From: Luteococcus sp038433135
GTDB lineage: Bacteria > Actinomycetota > Actinomycetes > Propionibacteriales > Propionibacteriaceae
NCBI RefSeq assembly: GCF_038433135.1
Contig: NZ_JBCDMV010000020.1
Span: 1 to 64,000, forward strand
Length of the DNA stretch: 64,000 bases
Reading direction: 5' to 3'
Position 1 is the stretch's first letter, and every line of letters starts with the position of its first letter. Positions 1 to 8,158 of the stretch are shown here, in pieces. A program made the position numbers and the translations under genes. Under the pieces are notes generated by a model. The model did not search any database, was not told the DNA's origin, and was given only the letters and a program-made list of their open reading frames with translations.

Positions 1-40
1 GGATCCACTGCAATAGCCACGGGTAAAACTTGGCATTGAC

Positions 41-66
41 TTTAGACACGCTGTTGAGTTCTCAAG
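41..66 (-). other. rRNA operon leader box (conserved actinobacterial motif)
   Basis: Read on the minus strand, this stretch contains TTGAGAACTCAACAGCGTG followed by a TCTAAAGTCAATGCC tail. From memory, this block recurs in actinobacterial rRNA operons in the leader before 16S and in the 16S-23S spacer. Together with the three promoters just to the right, it suggests that an rRNA operon starts here and reads leftward, with 16S beyond position 1. No rRNA sequence itself is visible in the window, so the assignment rests on the motif and the promoter layout. Confidence 0.55.
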
Positions 67-124
67 TTTCGGGCACAACCCGCACATCCAACCATCCGGT
101 CTTCCGCTTGGGGCAACTCGATCA

Positions 125-153
125 AGCTTACTCGCTTCACCCTGGAGTGTCAA
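125..153 (-). promoter_or_regulatory. Tandem promoter, proximal (TTGACA-17-TAAGCT)
   Basis: On the minus strand a consensus -35 TTGACA (148-153) is followed after exactly 17 bp by a -10 TAAGCT (125-130). The sequence just downstream, TGATCGAGTTGCC, is almost the same as that downstream of the next promoter, as expected of duplicated rrn promoters. Confidence 0.6.
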
Positions 154-236
154 CTCTGAGTTCTTCGAGCTGTGAGTTTCACACCGCCGAAACGATGCCT
201 GGCTCACTGCTGTGCTGCCTTGCGGCAACTCGTTCA

Positions 237-265
237 ACTTTAGTTCATCGAACTTTCCGTTGCAA
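237..265 (-). promoter_or_regulatory. Tandem promoter, middle (TTGCAA-17-TAAAGT)
   Basis: On the minus strand TTGCAA (260-265) lies 17 bp from TAAAGT (237-242), followed by TGAACGAGTTGCC. The copy is offset 112 bp from the proximal promoter and shares its initially transcribed sequence. Confidence 0.5.
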
Positions 266-335
266 ATCCACTGTCTCCAGCCGATCTGGCGTCACCATGC
301 CCCGGATCGCTCCGGGCCATGAGGCGCGAGAAAGA

Positions 336-364
336 ACTATAGCCACTTGCGAGGCCGCCGTCCA
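336..364 (-). promoter_or_regulatory. Tandem promoter, distal (TGGACG-17-TATAGT)
   Basis: On the minus strand TGGACG (359-364) lies 17 bp from TATAGT (336-341), 99 bp upstream of the middle promoter. Three promoters at roughly 100-bp spacing with perfect 17-bp spacers resemble the multi-promoter leaders of rRNA operons. Between this promoter and the riboswitch at 531 I see no gene; the only structure is a short hairpin, CCCGCC (488-493) with GGCGGG (502-507). Confidence 0.45.
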
Positions 365-530
365 CTCACGTGGCAGAGACCCATCACCCGCACCACCGTC
401 CACTCCCTGACTATGGGCGACGCTACGACTCGCCGCCCAAGTGAGCGGCCACTTCATACGGTCAGACCACACATCCCAATTTCTCACCCCGCCTGCCCCA
501 CGGCGGGTGCCTCCCCGCTAGGGTTGAAGT

Positions 531-765
531 GCTGGTTCGGCCTGTGCACACGGGCCGGCGCAAGAGGGAATCCGGTGTGACTCCGGAACTGTCCCGCAGC
601 GGTGAATGGGAACAACACCACCCATCCGGCATGCGAGGGATCGCACGCCATACGTGGAGCAGGCGACTGCCCCACCGGATGAAAGCACTGGGTCTGGGCC
701 TGGGAAGCGGTGGTCGAGGAAGACGCCTGACGGCGAAGTGCCCACGAGTCCGAATACCTGCCAGC
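531..765 (+). promoter_or_regulatory. Cobalamin (B12) riboswitch upstream of mutAB
   Basis: The conserved cobalamin aptamer core is visible: AGAGGGAATCCGGTG at 563-577, then the CTCCGGAAC-GTCCCGCAGC block at 581-600, and the 3' B12 box AGTCCGAATACCTGCC at 747-762. The ends GCTGG (531-535) and CCAGC (761-765) can pair as P1. The aptamer is followed by about 170 nt of leader, which must contain the expression platform, and then the mutA ribosome binding site AGGAG at 925-929. Known members of this class usually repress B12 synthesis or transport genes or B12-independent isozymes when adenosyl- or methylcobalamin binds. Here the target is a B12-dependent mutase. Confidence 0.88.
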
Positions 766-933
766 GGCGCCACGCCAGCCAGGTGTGCGCGTGGGCGGCG
801 TGCGGCCGGGATCAGTCCTGCAGGGTGTTCCCGGGTACACAACGTCGCCACCAGAACGGAACCGAGGAGCCCACACGTCAGGTCGGCCGCTCTTACCGGG
901 GGCCGACGACAACCTCATCGGAGCAGGAGTCCC

Positions 934-2826
934 ATGACAACGACCGAGCCGGACGCCCGCGGGGGTGCTGGAGAGTTCACGCTCGCCAGCGACTTCGCGA
1001 AGCCGGGGATGGACAAGTGGCGCGAAGCAGCGGCCAAAGTCCTGAACCGCGGACGTCCCGAAGACAAGCTACTGACCGGCGACCAGGCGGTTGCCCGACT
1101 GGTCACGACCACCGTGGACGGCATCGAGATCGCGCCGATCTACACCCTGGAAGACGCCCCGGAGAACCTCGGTGTTCCCGGCGTCGCCCCCTTCACTCGT
1201 GGCACCACGGTGCACAACGGTGAGGCGGATGCCTGGGATGTGCGTGCCCTGCACGAGGATCCCGATGCCGCCTTCACCAGCCAGGCGGTGCTCACCGACC
1301 TGGAGCGCGGTGCCAGCAGCCTGTGGTTCCGGATCGATCCCGACGCCGTCAAGGCCGAGGATCTGGCCCGCAACCTTGAGGGTGTGCTGCTCGAACTGAT
1401 CACCGTCGAGGTGTCGAGCCGCACCGATCAGGAGGCCGCTGCCGAGGCGCTGCTGTCCGTGATGGATGCCAGCGACAAGCCGCGCAACCACAAGTCCGCG
1501 GTGCTGGGCCTGGACCCGATCGGTCTGGCCGCCCTGAACGGCAGCTCCCCGGAACTCGGATCCCTGGCCGAATGGGTCAAGAAGCTGGACGGCATGCGGG
1601 CCTCCCGCGCCATCGTGGTGGATGCCACCATCTGGCACAATGCCGGCGCCGGCGACGTGCACGAGCTGGCCTTTGCGCTGGCCACCGGTGCGGAGTATGT
1701 CCGGGCCCTCGTCGAGCAGGGGCTCACCCCCGATCAAGCCTTCGACACCATCGACTTCCGGGTCACCGCCACCGTCGACCAGTTCGCCACCATCGCCAAG
1801 CTGCGCGCGCTGCGCACCGCCTGGTCCAAGGTTGGCGAGGTCTTCGGCGTCACCGAGGCCAAGCGGGGTGCTCGTCAGCACGCCGTCACCTCCTGGCGCG
1901 AGATCACCCGCGACGACGCCTATGTCAACATGCTGCGCGCCACCATCAGCACCTTCGGTGCCGGTATCGGTGGGGCCGAGGCGATCACCGTCCTGCCCTT
2001 CGACACCGCTTGGGGCCTGCCCGGTGACTTCAGCCGTCGCATCGCCCGCAACACGCAGGTGATCCTGGCGGAGGAGTCCAACATCGTCCGGGTGAACGAT
2101 CCGGCTGGTGGCTCCTGGTACGTCGAGGCGCTGACCAAGAAGCTCGCCGAGGCCGCCTGGGGCGTCTTCGGCAAGATCGAGGCCGCCGGCGGCATGGTCA
2201 AGGCGCTGGCCGATGGCCTGCCCAAGGCCGAGCTGGAGCCCGTGATCGCCGAGCGCGCCAAGCGTCTGGCCACCCGCAAGAAGCCGATCACCGGTGTCTC
2301 GGAGTTCCCGAACCCCGAGGAGCTGGACGTCACCACCGCCCGGCCGCGTCCCGAGGCCCCGAAGTTCGCGGGTCTGGAATGGCACCGCGACTCCGAGGTC
2401 TTCGAGGCCATGCGCGACGCCGTCAAGGCCCAGCCCAATGCCACGGTCTTCCTGGCCTGCCTGGGCGAGCGCCGCGACTTCGGCGCCCGCGAGGGCTTCG
2501 CCGGCAACCTCTTCCACGTCGCGGGCCTGCCCACGCCGAAGGCCGAGGGCGGCTCGACCGAGGAGATCGTCGAGGCCTTCAAGCAGGCTGCCACCCCGGT
2601 TGCCTGCCTGTGCTCGAATGCCAAGGTCTATGCCGAGCAGGCACTGCCCGTCGCCAAGGCCCTGAAGGAGGCCGGCGCCAAGGTCGTGTACCTGGCCGGC
2701 AACCTGAAGGAGCTGGGCGAGGGCGCATCCGAGGCCGAGGGAGTGATTGACGGCACCGTCGCCATGGGCGCCAATGTCGTCGAACTCCTCGGCACCACCC
2801 TCGACACGTTGGGAGTCTCCAAGTGA
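934..2826 (+). CDS. mutA: Methylmalonyl-CoA mutase small (beta) subunit
   Basis: The product is 630 aa and forms the non-catalytic half of the heterodimeric adenosylcobalamin enzyme that interconverts succinyl-CoA and (R)-methylmalonyl-CoA in the propionate pathway. The start ATG at 934 has an AGGAG site 4 nt upstream and gives the family's normal length; the same frame is open back to 529, but that stretch is the riboswitch. The N-terminal two thirds is the mutase TIM-barrel domain (GTTVHNGEADAWDVRALH near residue 90, VNDPAGGSWYVE near 387). The C-terminal B12-binding-like fold (about 490-630) has lost the cobalt-binding DxHxxG motif and reads CLGERRDFGARE there, as expected of the beta subunit. 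It overlaps mutB by 4 nt (GTGA), so the two are translationally coupled and should be made in equal amounts. Confidence 0.95.
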   Translation: MTTTEPDARGGAGEFTLASDFAKPGMDKWREAAAKVLNRGRPEDKLLTGDQAVARLVTTTVDGIEIAPIYTLEDAPENLGVPGVAPFTRGTTVHNGEADAWDVRALHEDPDAAFTSQAVLTDLERGASSLWFRIDPDAVKAEDLARNLEGVLLELITVEVSSRTDQEAAAEALLSVMDASDKPRNHKSAVLGLDPIGLAALNGSSPELGSLAEWVKKLDGMRASRAIVVDATIWHNAGAGDVHELAFALATGAEYVRALVEQGLTPDQAFDTIDFRVTATVDQFATIAKLRALRTAWSKVGEVFGVTEAKRGARQHAVTSWREITRDDAYVNMLRATISTFGAGIGGAEAITVLPFDTAWGLPGDFSRRIARNTQVILAEESNIVRVNDPAGGSWYVEALTKKLAEAAWGVFGKIEAAGGMVKALADGLPKAELEPVIAERAKRLATRKKPITGVSEFPNPEELDVTTARPRPEAPKFAGLEWHRDSEVFEAMRDAVKAQPNATVFLACLGERRDFGAREGFAGNLFHVAGLPTPKAEGGSTEEIVEAFKQAATPVACLCSNAKVYAEQALPVAKALKEAGAKVVYLAGNLKELGEGASEAEGVIDGTVAMGANVVELLGTTLDTLGVSK

Positions 2827-5009
2827 GCACCGAGGTACGTTTCGATTCCATCCCGCTGGGTGACCAGGCCGTCCCGGCCGACGCCCAGGCCCAGTTCGAG
2901 CAGCTGCTCGCCCAGGCCCCCGCTGTCGAGCAGTGGGTGACCCCCGAGCAGATCCCGGTCGAGCACATCTACGGCAAGGACGTCTACGAGAACCTGGACT
3001 TCCTGGAGACCATGCCCGGTCTCCCGCCCTTCCTCCGCGGCCCGTACGCCACCATGTACACCAACCAGCCGTGGACGATTCGTCAGTACGCCGGCTTCTC
3101 GACGGCTGCCGAGTCGAATGCCTTCTACCGTCGCAACCTGGCGGCGGGCCAGAAGGGTCTGTCGATCGCCTTCGACCTCGCCACCCACCGCGGCTACGAC
3201 TCCGACCACCCGCGGGTGACCGGTGACGTGGGCATGGCCGGCGTGGCCGTCGACTCCATCCTGGACATGCGCCAGCTCTTCGACGGCATCCCGCTGGACC
3301 GGATGAGCGTGTCGATGACCATGAATGGTGCCGTTCTGCCCGTCCTCGCCCTCTACATCGTGGCGGCCGAGGAGCAGGGGGTGAAGCCGGAGCAGCTGGC
3401 CGGCACGATCCAGAACGACATCCTCAAGGAGTTCATGGTTCGTAACACCTACATCTACCCGCCGCTGCCGTCGATGCGGATCATCGCGGACATCTTCGCC
3501 TTCACCAGCGCGAACATGCCCAAGTTCAACTCGATCTCCATCTCCGGCTACCACATGCAGGAAGCCGGCGCGACGGCCGACATCGAGATGGCCTACACCT
3601 TGGCCGACGGCGTGGAGTACATCCGCGCCGGCGAGTCCGTGGGCCTGAACGTCGACGCCTTCGCCCCGCGGTTGAGCTTCTTCTGGGCCATCGGCACCAA
3701 CTTCTTCATGGAGGTTGCCAAGATGCGTGCGGCGCGCATGCTCTGGGCACGTCTGGTGAAGCAGTTCGACCCGAAGAACCCGAAGTCGATGAGCCTGCGC
3801 ACCCACTCGCAGACCTCCGGCTGGTCGCTGACCGCCCAGGACGTCTACAACAACGTGGTGCGTACCTGCATCGAGGCCATGGCCTCCACCCAGGGCCAGA
3901 CCCAGTCGCTGCACACCAATGCACTCGACGAGGCCATCGCCCTGCCGACGGACTTCAGCGCCCGGATCGCCCGCAACACCCAGCTGTTCATCCAGCAGGA
4001 GTCGGGCAACTGCCGCGTCATCGATCCGTGGGCCGGTTCCACCTACGTCGAGCAGCTCACCCACGACCTCGCGGAGAAGGCCTGGAGCCTCATCCAGGAG
4101 GTCGAGGAGGCCGGCGGCATGGCCAAGGCCATCGAGCAGGGCATCCCGAAGATGCGCATCGAGGAGGCCGCGGCCCGGACCCAGGCGCGGATCGACTCCG
4201 GTCGCCAGCCGGTGATCGGCGTCAACAAATACCTGTTGGACAACCCGGAGCCGCTCGAGGTTCTCAAGGTGGACAACGCCAAGGTGCGCGCCGAGCAGAT
4301 CGCCAAGCTGGAGAAGCTGCGCGCCGAGCGGGACGAGGCTGCCTGCAAGGCCGCCCTGGAGAAGGTCACCTGGGCCGCCGCCAATCCCGACCCGACCGAT
4401 CCGGAGCGCAACCTGCTCAAGGTGGCCATCGACGCCATGCGCGCCCAGGCCAGCCTCGGCGAGCTGTCGGACGCGCTCGAGGAGGTCTTCGGCCGTTACA
4501 CCGCGCAGATCCGCACGATCAGCGGCGTGTACTCCAAGGAAGCGGAAGGATCGTCTGCCATGGAAGAGGCTCGCAAGGCGGTTGAGGCCTTCGAGGAGGC
4601 CGAGGGCCGTCGCCCGCGCATCATGATCGCCAAGATGGGCCAGGACGGTCACGACCGAGGCCAGAAGGTGATCGCCACGGCCTTCGCCGATCTCGGTTTC
4701 GACGTCGACGTGGGCCCGCTCTTCCAGACCCCCGAGGAGGCGGCGGCGCAGGCCGTCGAGGCCGACGTGCACGTCGTCGGTGTCTCCTCGCTGGCAGCCG
4801 GTCACCTCACGCTGGTGCCCGCGCTGCGCGCCGAGCTGGACAAGCTCGGCCGTCAGGACATCCTGATCGTCGTCGGCGGCGTGATCCCCGAGCAGGACTT
4901 CGAGGATCTGCGCAAGGCCGGTGCGGTTGACATCTACCCGCCGGGCACCAACATCCCGTCGTGTGTGGTCAGCCTGATCGACAAGATGCGTCAGGCCATG
5001 GATGCCTGA
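2823..5009 (+). CDS. mutB: Methylmalonyl-CoA mutase large (alpha, catalytic) subunit
   Basis: The 728-aa catalytic subunit starts at GTG 2823, inside the mutA stop. Residues known to be catalytic in the Propionibacterium shermanii enzyme fall at the same numbers here: Tyr89, Arg207 and His244 (in SGYH). The lower cobalt ligand is His610 in DGHDRG (608-613). Domain order is TIM barrel (about 1-560) then B12-binding Rossmann domain (about 590-728). The identical numbering to P. shermanii indicates an intact, functional enzyme from a close relative. It is expressed with mutA from the riboswitch-controlled transcript. A GC-rich hairpin terminator follows directly, so meaB probably has its own promoter or depends on read-through. 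Confidence 0.97.
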   Translation: MSTEVRFDSIPLGDQAVPADAQAQFEQLLAQAPAVEQWVTPEQIPVEHIYGKDVYENLDFLETMPGLPPFLRGPYATMYTNQPWTIRQYAGFSTAAESNAFYRRNLAAGQKGLSIAFDLATHRGYDSDHPRVTGDVGMAGVAVDSILDMRQLFDGIPLDRMSVSMTMNGAVLPVLALYIVAAEEQGVKPEQLAGTIQNDILKEFMVRNTYIYPPLPSMRIIADIFAFTSANMPKFNSISISGYHMQEAGATADIEMAYTLADGVEYIRAGESVGLNVDAFAPRLSFFWAIGTNFFMEVAKMRAARMLWARLVKQFDPKNPKSMSLRTHSQTSGWSLTAQDVYNNVVRTCIEAMASTQGQTQSLHTNALDEAIALPTDFSARIARNTQLFIQQESGNCRVIDPWAGSTYVEQLTHDLAEKAWSLIQEVEEAGGMAKAIEQGIPKMRIEEAAARTQARIDSGRQPVIGVNKYLLDNPEPLEVLKVDNAKVRAEQIAKLEKLRAERDEAACKAALEKVTWAAANPDPTDPERNLLKVAIDAMRAQASLGELSDALEEVFGRYTAQIRTISGVYSKEAEGSSAMEEARKAVEAFEEAEGRRPRIMIAKMGQDGHDRGQKVIATAFADLGFDVDVGPLFQTPEEAAAQAVEADVHVVGVSSLAAGHLTLVPALRAELDKLGRQDILIVVGGVIPEQDFEDLRKAGAVDIYPPGTNIPSCVVSLIDKMRQAMDA

Positions 5010-5026
5010 CCAGGCACATGATTGAT

Positions 5027-5066
5027 CGCCTCGGGCGGTTCGAGCTCGCTCGGACCGCCCGAGGCG
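5027..5066 (+). terminator. Hairpin terminator after mutB
   Basis: A perfect 13-bp stem pairs CGCCTCGGGCGGT (5027-5039) with ACCGCCCGAGGCG (5054-5066) around a 14-nt loop and is followed by CTTTCC. It lies 17 nt after the mutB stop codon. Confidence 0.7.
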
Positions 5067-5121
5067 CTTTCCACCCGAAACCAATAGCATCCAGTAGACA
5101 AACAGATCGAAGGAAGCAACG

Positions 5122-6138
5122 ATGCCCCGCAAGTTCGACGTCCCGACGCTGGCCCGGGGAGTGCGCGAATCCGATCGCGCCGCCGTGGCCCAGGCCATCA
5201 CCCTCGTCGAGTCCAAGCTGCCCGCCCACCGTCCGCTGGCCCGCCAGCTGTTGACGGAGCTGACCGCCACCCCGAGCAATGCCGTCCGGGTGGGCATCTC
5301 CGGCGTGCCCGGCGCCGGAAAGTCGACCTTCATCAACTCCATGGGCCAGCGGCTGATCGAGCAGGGGCACAAGGTGGCGGTGCTGGCCGTCGACCCCTCC
5401 AGCACCCGCACCGGCGGCTCCGTGCTGGGTGACCGCACCCGAATGGGCGAGCTGACCCAGAGCCCCAATGCCTTCGTCCGCCCCTCCCCCAGCGGCAACC
5501 ATCTGGGCGGCGTCGCCCGTGCCACCCGCGAGGCGATGCTGGTGGTGGAGGCCGCCGGCTACGACGTGATCATCGTCGAGACCGTCGGCGTCGGCCAGTC
5601 CGAGGTGGCGGTGGCCGGCATGGTGGACACCTTCCTGATGCTGGCCCTGGCCCGTTCCGGTGACCAGTTGCAGGGCATCAAGCGCGGCATCCTGGAGATC
5701 ACCGATGTGATCGCGGTGAACAAGGCCGACGGCGACAATGCCGGCGAGGCCCGGGTGACCGCGCGCGAACTGAGCATCGCGATGAAGCTGGTGCAGCAGT
5801 CCGGCGACCGTCGGGTGCCGGTGATGACCTGCTCCGCGCTGCAGCGGATCAGCCTCGACGAGGTCTGGCAGGCGGTGCTGGACCACCGCGCCTGGCTGGA
5901 CGAGAATCGCGGTCTGGCGCAGCACCGGGCCGAGCAGCAGGTGGTGTGGATGCGCTCGCAGACCGAATCCACCCTGCTGGACTCGATGCGCGCCACCGCC
6001 GACCTGCGGGAGCTGCGCGCCCGGCTGGAGAAGGACGTGCGCACCGGCCGGACCAGCGCCATGGAGGCCAGCCAGAGCTTCCTGGCGAGCTATGCGGCCG
6101 CCGTCCCCGGCTTCGACTGGGCCACCCCGGCCGGCTGA
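5122..6138 (+). CDS. meaB: MeaB/ArgK-type GTPase, methylmalonyl-CoA mutase chaperone
   Basis: The 338-aa P-loop GTPase of the SIMIBI class protects and reactivates methylmalonyl-CoA mutase and gates adenosylcobalamin loading. The Walker A motif GVPGAGKS is at 61-68, the switch region carries ETVGVGQSE from residue 153, and the base-recognition motif NKAD is at 200-203. Length and motif spacing are normal for MeaB. The start ATG at 5122 has a GAAGGA site 6-7 nt upstream. It lies 112 bp after mutB behind a terminator-like hairpin. Association with mutAB is the usual arrangement and supports the chaperone role over the old ArgK transport annotation. Confidence 0.95.
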   Translation: MPRKFDVPTLARGVRESDRAAVAQAITLVESKLPAHRPLARQLLTELTATPSNAVRVGISGVPGAGKSTFINSMGQRLIEQGHKVAVLAVDPSSTRTGGSVLGDRTRMGELTQSPNAFVRPSPSGNHLGGVARATREAMLVVEAAGYDVIIVETVGVGQSEVAVAGMVDTFLMLALARSGDQLQGIKRGILEITDVIAVNKADGDNAGEARVTARELSIAMKLVQQSGDRRVPVMTCSALQRISLDEVWQAVLDHRAWLDENRGLAQHRAEQQVVWMRSQTESTLLDSMRATADLRELRARLEKDVRTGRTSAMEASQSFLASYAAAVPGFDWATPAG

Positions 6139-6169
6139 GCGGTGCGCCGCAGAACCATCGTCAATGGCG

Positions 6170-6203
6170 ACGGCCGCCGCCCCAGGACTGGGACGGCGGC
6201 CGT
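6170..6203. terminator. Bidirectional terminator between meaB and the EcsC gene
   Basis: ACGGCCGCCG (6170-6179) pairs with CGGCGGCCGT (6194-6203). It sits between two convergent genes and can end transcription from both sides. Confidence 0.6.
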
Positions 6204-6215
6204 GGACCCGTCGGG

Positions 6216-6959
6216 TCAGACGGTCTGCGAGGGACCCTCATTGGCGGCAGCGGCCGCGTAGGTGGGGAACTCCTTGAGCGCCTGCTCGGCGATCTTGTTC
6301 ATCATGTAGCCGTCGACGACGCCGCCCACGGCACCACCGAGGACCGGCACGCCCTTGCCCAGCTTGGCCAAGGTGCTCTCCCCCACGCTGCGCAGCAGCC
6401 GGAATCCGACGGCCTTGTTGACCATCATCATCGCCGGGCGCGGCAGGTTGCGCAGCGCCATGGTGGTCAGTCGGCCCGTACCGGTGACGACGCCCGCCTT
6501 GGCCATCACGTCCTCCGCATTCGAGCCCACCAAGGTGAGCAGGATCGCGGTGCGGATGTTGGGCTGGTGGATGTCATAGCCGCGCAGCTTGGCGACGGCC
6601 GCGGTCATCCGAGTGGCCTGAACGTAGAACTCCAGCAGGTTGGCGGGGATGGCCACCGGCATGGTGACGAAGCCGCCCAGGCTGGTCAGCAGGCCGCCGG
6701 CGGCACCGGAGGTGACATGGCTGCGAACCACCTTGTTGACGGCCTTCTCCACGTCACCACCCGCCGACTCCAGGGCGTCATCGGCCACCATGGTGGCCGA
6801 GTCGAAGGGACGGCGCCCATCGATGCCGATCTGCAGGATGTTCTCGATCAGCTTGGTGATCGCATTGTCATCACCGCCGGGGTCATTGGCCTGGTCCAGG
6901 GCGCTGCGGGTGACGCTGACGTCGTGCTTCTGGCCACGAAGGATGTCGAAGATACCCAT
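6216..6959 (-). CDS. EcsC-family protein
   Basis: The 247-aa product matches the EcsC family, small helical proteins of unclear function named after the third gene of the Bacillus ecs locus. Visible features are an N-terminal acidic region, a central hydrophobic glycine-rich stretch (SGAAGGLLTSLGGFVTMP near 84-101) and a second hydrophobic helical region near 160-215 including VLGGAVGGVVDGY. The ATG is 8 nt past the stop of the small membrane protein at 6968-7270 and has a GAGG site inside that gap, so the two form an operon. Confidence 0.75.
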   Translation of the reverse strand: MGIFDILRGQKHDVSVTRSALDQANDPGGDDNAITKLIENILQIGIDGRRPFDSATMVADDALESAGGDVEKAVNKVVRSHVTSGAAGGLLTSLGGFVTMPVAIPANLLEFYVQATRMTAAVAKLRGYDIHQPNIRTAILLTLVGSNAEDVMAKAGVVTGTGRLTTMALRNLPRPAMMMVNKAVGFRLLRSVGESTLAKLGKGVPVLGGAVGGVVDGYMMNKIAEQALKEFPTYAAAAANEGPSQTV

Positions 6960-6967
6960 CAGCTACC

Positions 6968-7270
6968 TCAGTTCTGCTTCTCGGTGTCGACCACGACGCC
7001 ACGCGCCTCGAGGTCATTCTTGTACTGGTTGCGCACCGACCGGCTGGTGCGGCCGGGCAGGCCAAGACCGATGCCCAGCAGCAGGCCACCGAGCGTGCCC
7101 AGACCCACGGTCATCATGATCTTCTTGGTCGGGTCGCCAACGCCGGTGTTGTAGCCGCGCACGGCGGCCCACAGCCGTCCGAGGTCGATCCACACATTGG
7201 CGAGCAGGATGCCGCCAGCGATCAGGCCAGCGAGGCCCAGGAGGAGGAACAGCCATTTGAGAAACTTCAT
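6968..7270 (-). CDS. Small two-helix membrane protein, unknown function
   Basis: The product is 100 aa starting at the MKFLKWLF methionine. The frame stays open further upstream, but those residues are polar and lack the start signal. Two hydrophobic segments are visible, about residues 4-27 and 49-70, the second glycine-rich. The C-terminus is charged. I do not recognise the family. It is first in a two-gene operon with the EcsC-family gene. Confidence 0.65.
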   Translation of the reverse strand: MKFLKWLFLLLGLAGLIAGGILLANVWIDLGRLWAAVRGYNTGVGDPTKKIMMTVGLGTLGGLLLGIGLGLPGRTSRSVRNQYKNDLEARGVVVDTEKQN

Positions 7271-7363
7271 GTCTGAAGCGTAACGGCGTCCACCGCCCTT
7301 GTGGGCCCTGCGGCCGCCGAGCACGGCTGGTTTCGCCCAGAGCGTCAGCCACCCGGACGACGA

Positions 7364-7396
7364 AGGGCCGCCCACCATCGTGCGGTGGGCGACCCT
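7364..7396 (-). terminator. Hairpin terminator after the SRPBCC gene
   Basis: AGGGCCGCCCACC (7364-7376) and GGTGGGCGACCCT (7384-7396) form a 13-bp stem with one mismatch and a 7-nt loop, 22 nt past the stop of the minus-strand gene. On the plus strand it opens with CGAAGGGCC, a motif shared with the terminators at 9129 and 53539. Confidence 0.6.
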
Positions 7397-7418
7397 CCCA
7401 ATGCTCTGTCGAGCTGTC

Positions 7419-7835
7419 TCACAGGGCGTCGGCGGCGATCCGCTCGAGTGCCTTGGTCCAGTGTTCGGTCAGCCATTCGTGATCGGCGTCGTCGGGCAGC
7501 TTGTCGTGCACGATCTCCAGCTCGGTGTGCTCGTCATCCAGTTCGCGCAGTTCCAGATCGACGATCGTGGCCGGGGCATCCTCGTCCCGGTGCCAGCTGA
7601 ATCGGATCTGTTCCATCGCGTGGAAACTCCGGGTGACGCCATGGGTGCCGTCGTCGGCCTGCCAGGTATGGCCCTTGTCACCGAGTTTGCCGCCGGCTCC
7701 GAGCAGGGCTTCGGTGCCCTCATCGGTCAGCAGCACTTTCCAAACGTCCTTGATCGGGTGGGACACCTGCCGGCTCACGCGAACGGCGGTGTCCTTGGTC
7801 GCGCCGGGCGCCTCGCCAGGAATCTGTTCGGACAT
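7419..7835 (-). CDS. SRPBCC (START/Bet v 1-like) domain protein, AHSA1-related
   Basis: A 138-aa single-domain protein with the AHSA1-like pattern: VSRQVSHPIKDVWKVLLTDEG near 20-40, a central FHAMEQIRFSWHRDEDAP segment near 71-88, and a helical C-terminus (HEWLTEHWTKALERI) that closes the hydrophobic cavity. The family binds hydrophobic ligands or acts as a chaperone cofactor; no specific ligand can be inferred. The start ATG 7835 is preceded by an AAAGAGGT stretch usable as a ribosome binding site. Confidence 0.7.
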   Translation of the reverse strand: MSEQIPGEAPGATKDTAVRVSRQVSHPIKDVWKVLLTDEGTEALLGAGGKLGDKGHTWQADDGTHGVTRSFHAMEQIRFSWHRDEDAPATIVDLELRELDDEHTELEIVHDKLPDDADHEWLTEHWTKALERIAADAL

Positions 7836-8158
7836 GTCGGGACCTCTTTCTTGCTGTCATAGCAACGTCGAGAATCCACCGGCCCCGGTTTGGGAACCGG
7901 TGTAACGAGAGCCTAGCCCTCCCGGCGGTGCTTCGGAAGGAATCCGGCAAGCCGAGTGATCAATGTCACCGGCACGGCTTGATCACCACTTCACAAGGCA
8001 AAACGGGGTGCCCGCGGGCTTCGGGAACAGGCGCTCACCGAGGGCTCTGCGACGCGGCAGCGGCCCCCACCGGTTGGGGGCGGTGGCTGCGCAAGCCGGT
8101 TCGCGCCGCGGGCGTGTAGGGCCCGGCTGGCGACACGGCCGGCGGGTAGTCTTGCCCG
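7836..8158. other. Divergent intergenic region with an inverted repeat
   Basis: These 323 bp separate the SRPBCC gene (minus) from the secreted-protein gene (plus). I find no gene. There is an inverted repeat GTGATCA (7956-7962) to TGATCAC (7980-7986) with 17 bp between arms, and at the right end a -10 box TAGTCT (8147-8152) 6 nt before the GTG start at 8159. Confidence 0.4.

Noticed and set aside
529..933. Open frame continuing upstream of the mutA ATG
   Set aside because: It crosses the B12 riboswitch, the peptide is unlike any MutA, and ATG 934 has a ribosome binding site and yields the family length.
5027..5121. Possibility that meaB is a separate unit unlinked to mutAB
   Set aside because: The hairpin suggests partial termination, but the gene order, MeaB motifs and lack of any gene between support the functional link; promoter data would be needed to separate them.
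2628..5525. Very long open frame opposite mutB and meaB
   Set aside because: It is antisense to well-identified genes and its composition reflects codon bias of the opposite strand; no recognisable domain.
7956..7986. Treating GTGATCA/TGATCAC as a defined FNR/CRP-type operator
   Set aside because: The 17-bp gap is too wide for the usual TGTGA-N6-TCACA layout; it is only listed as an inverted repeat.
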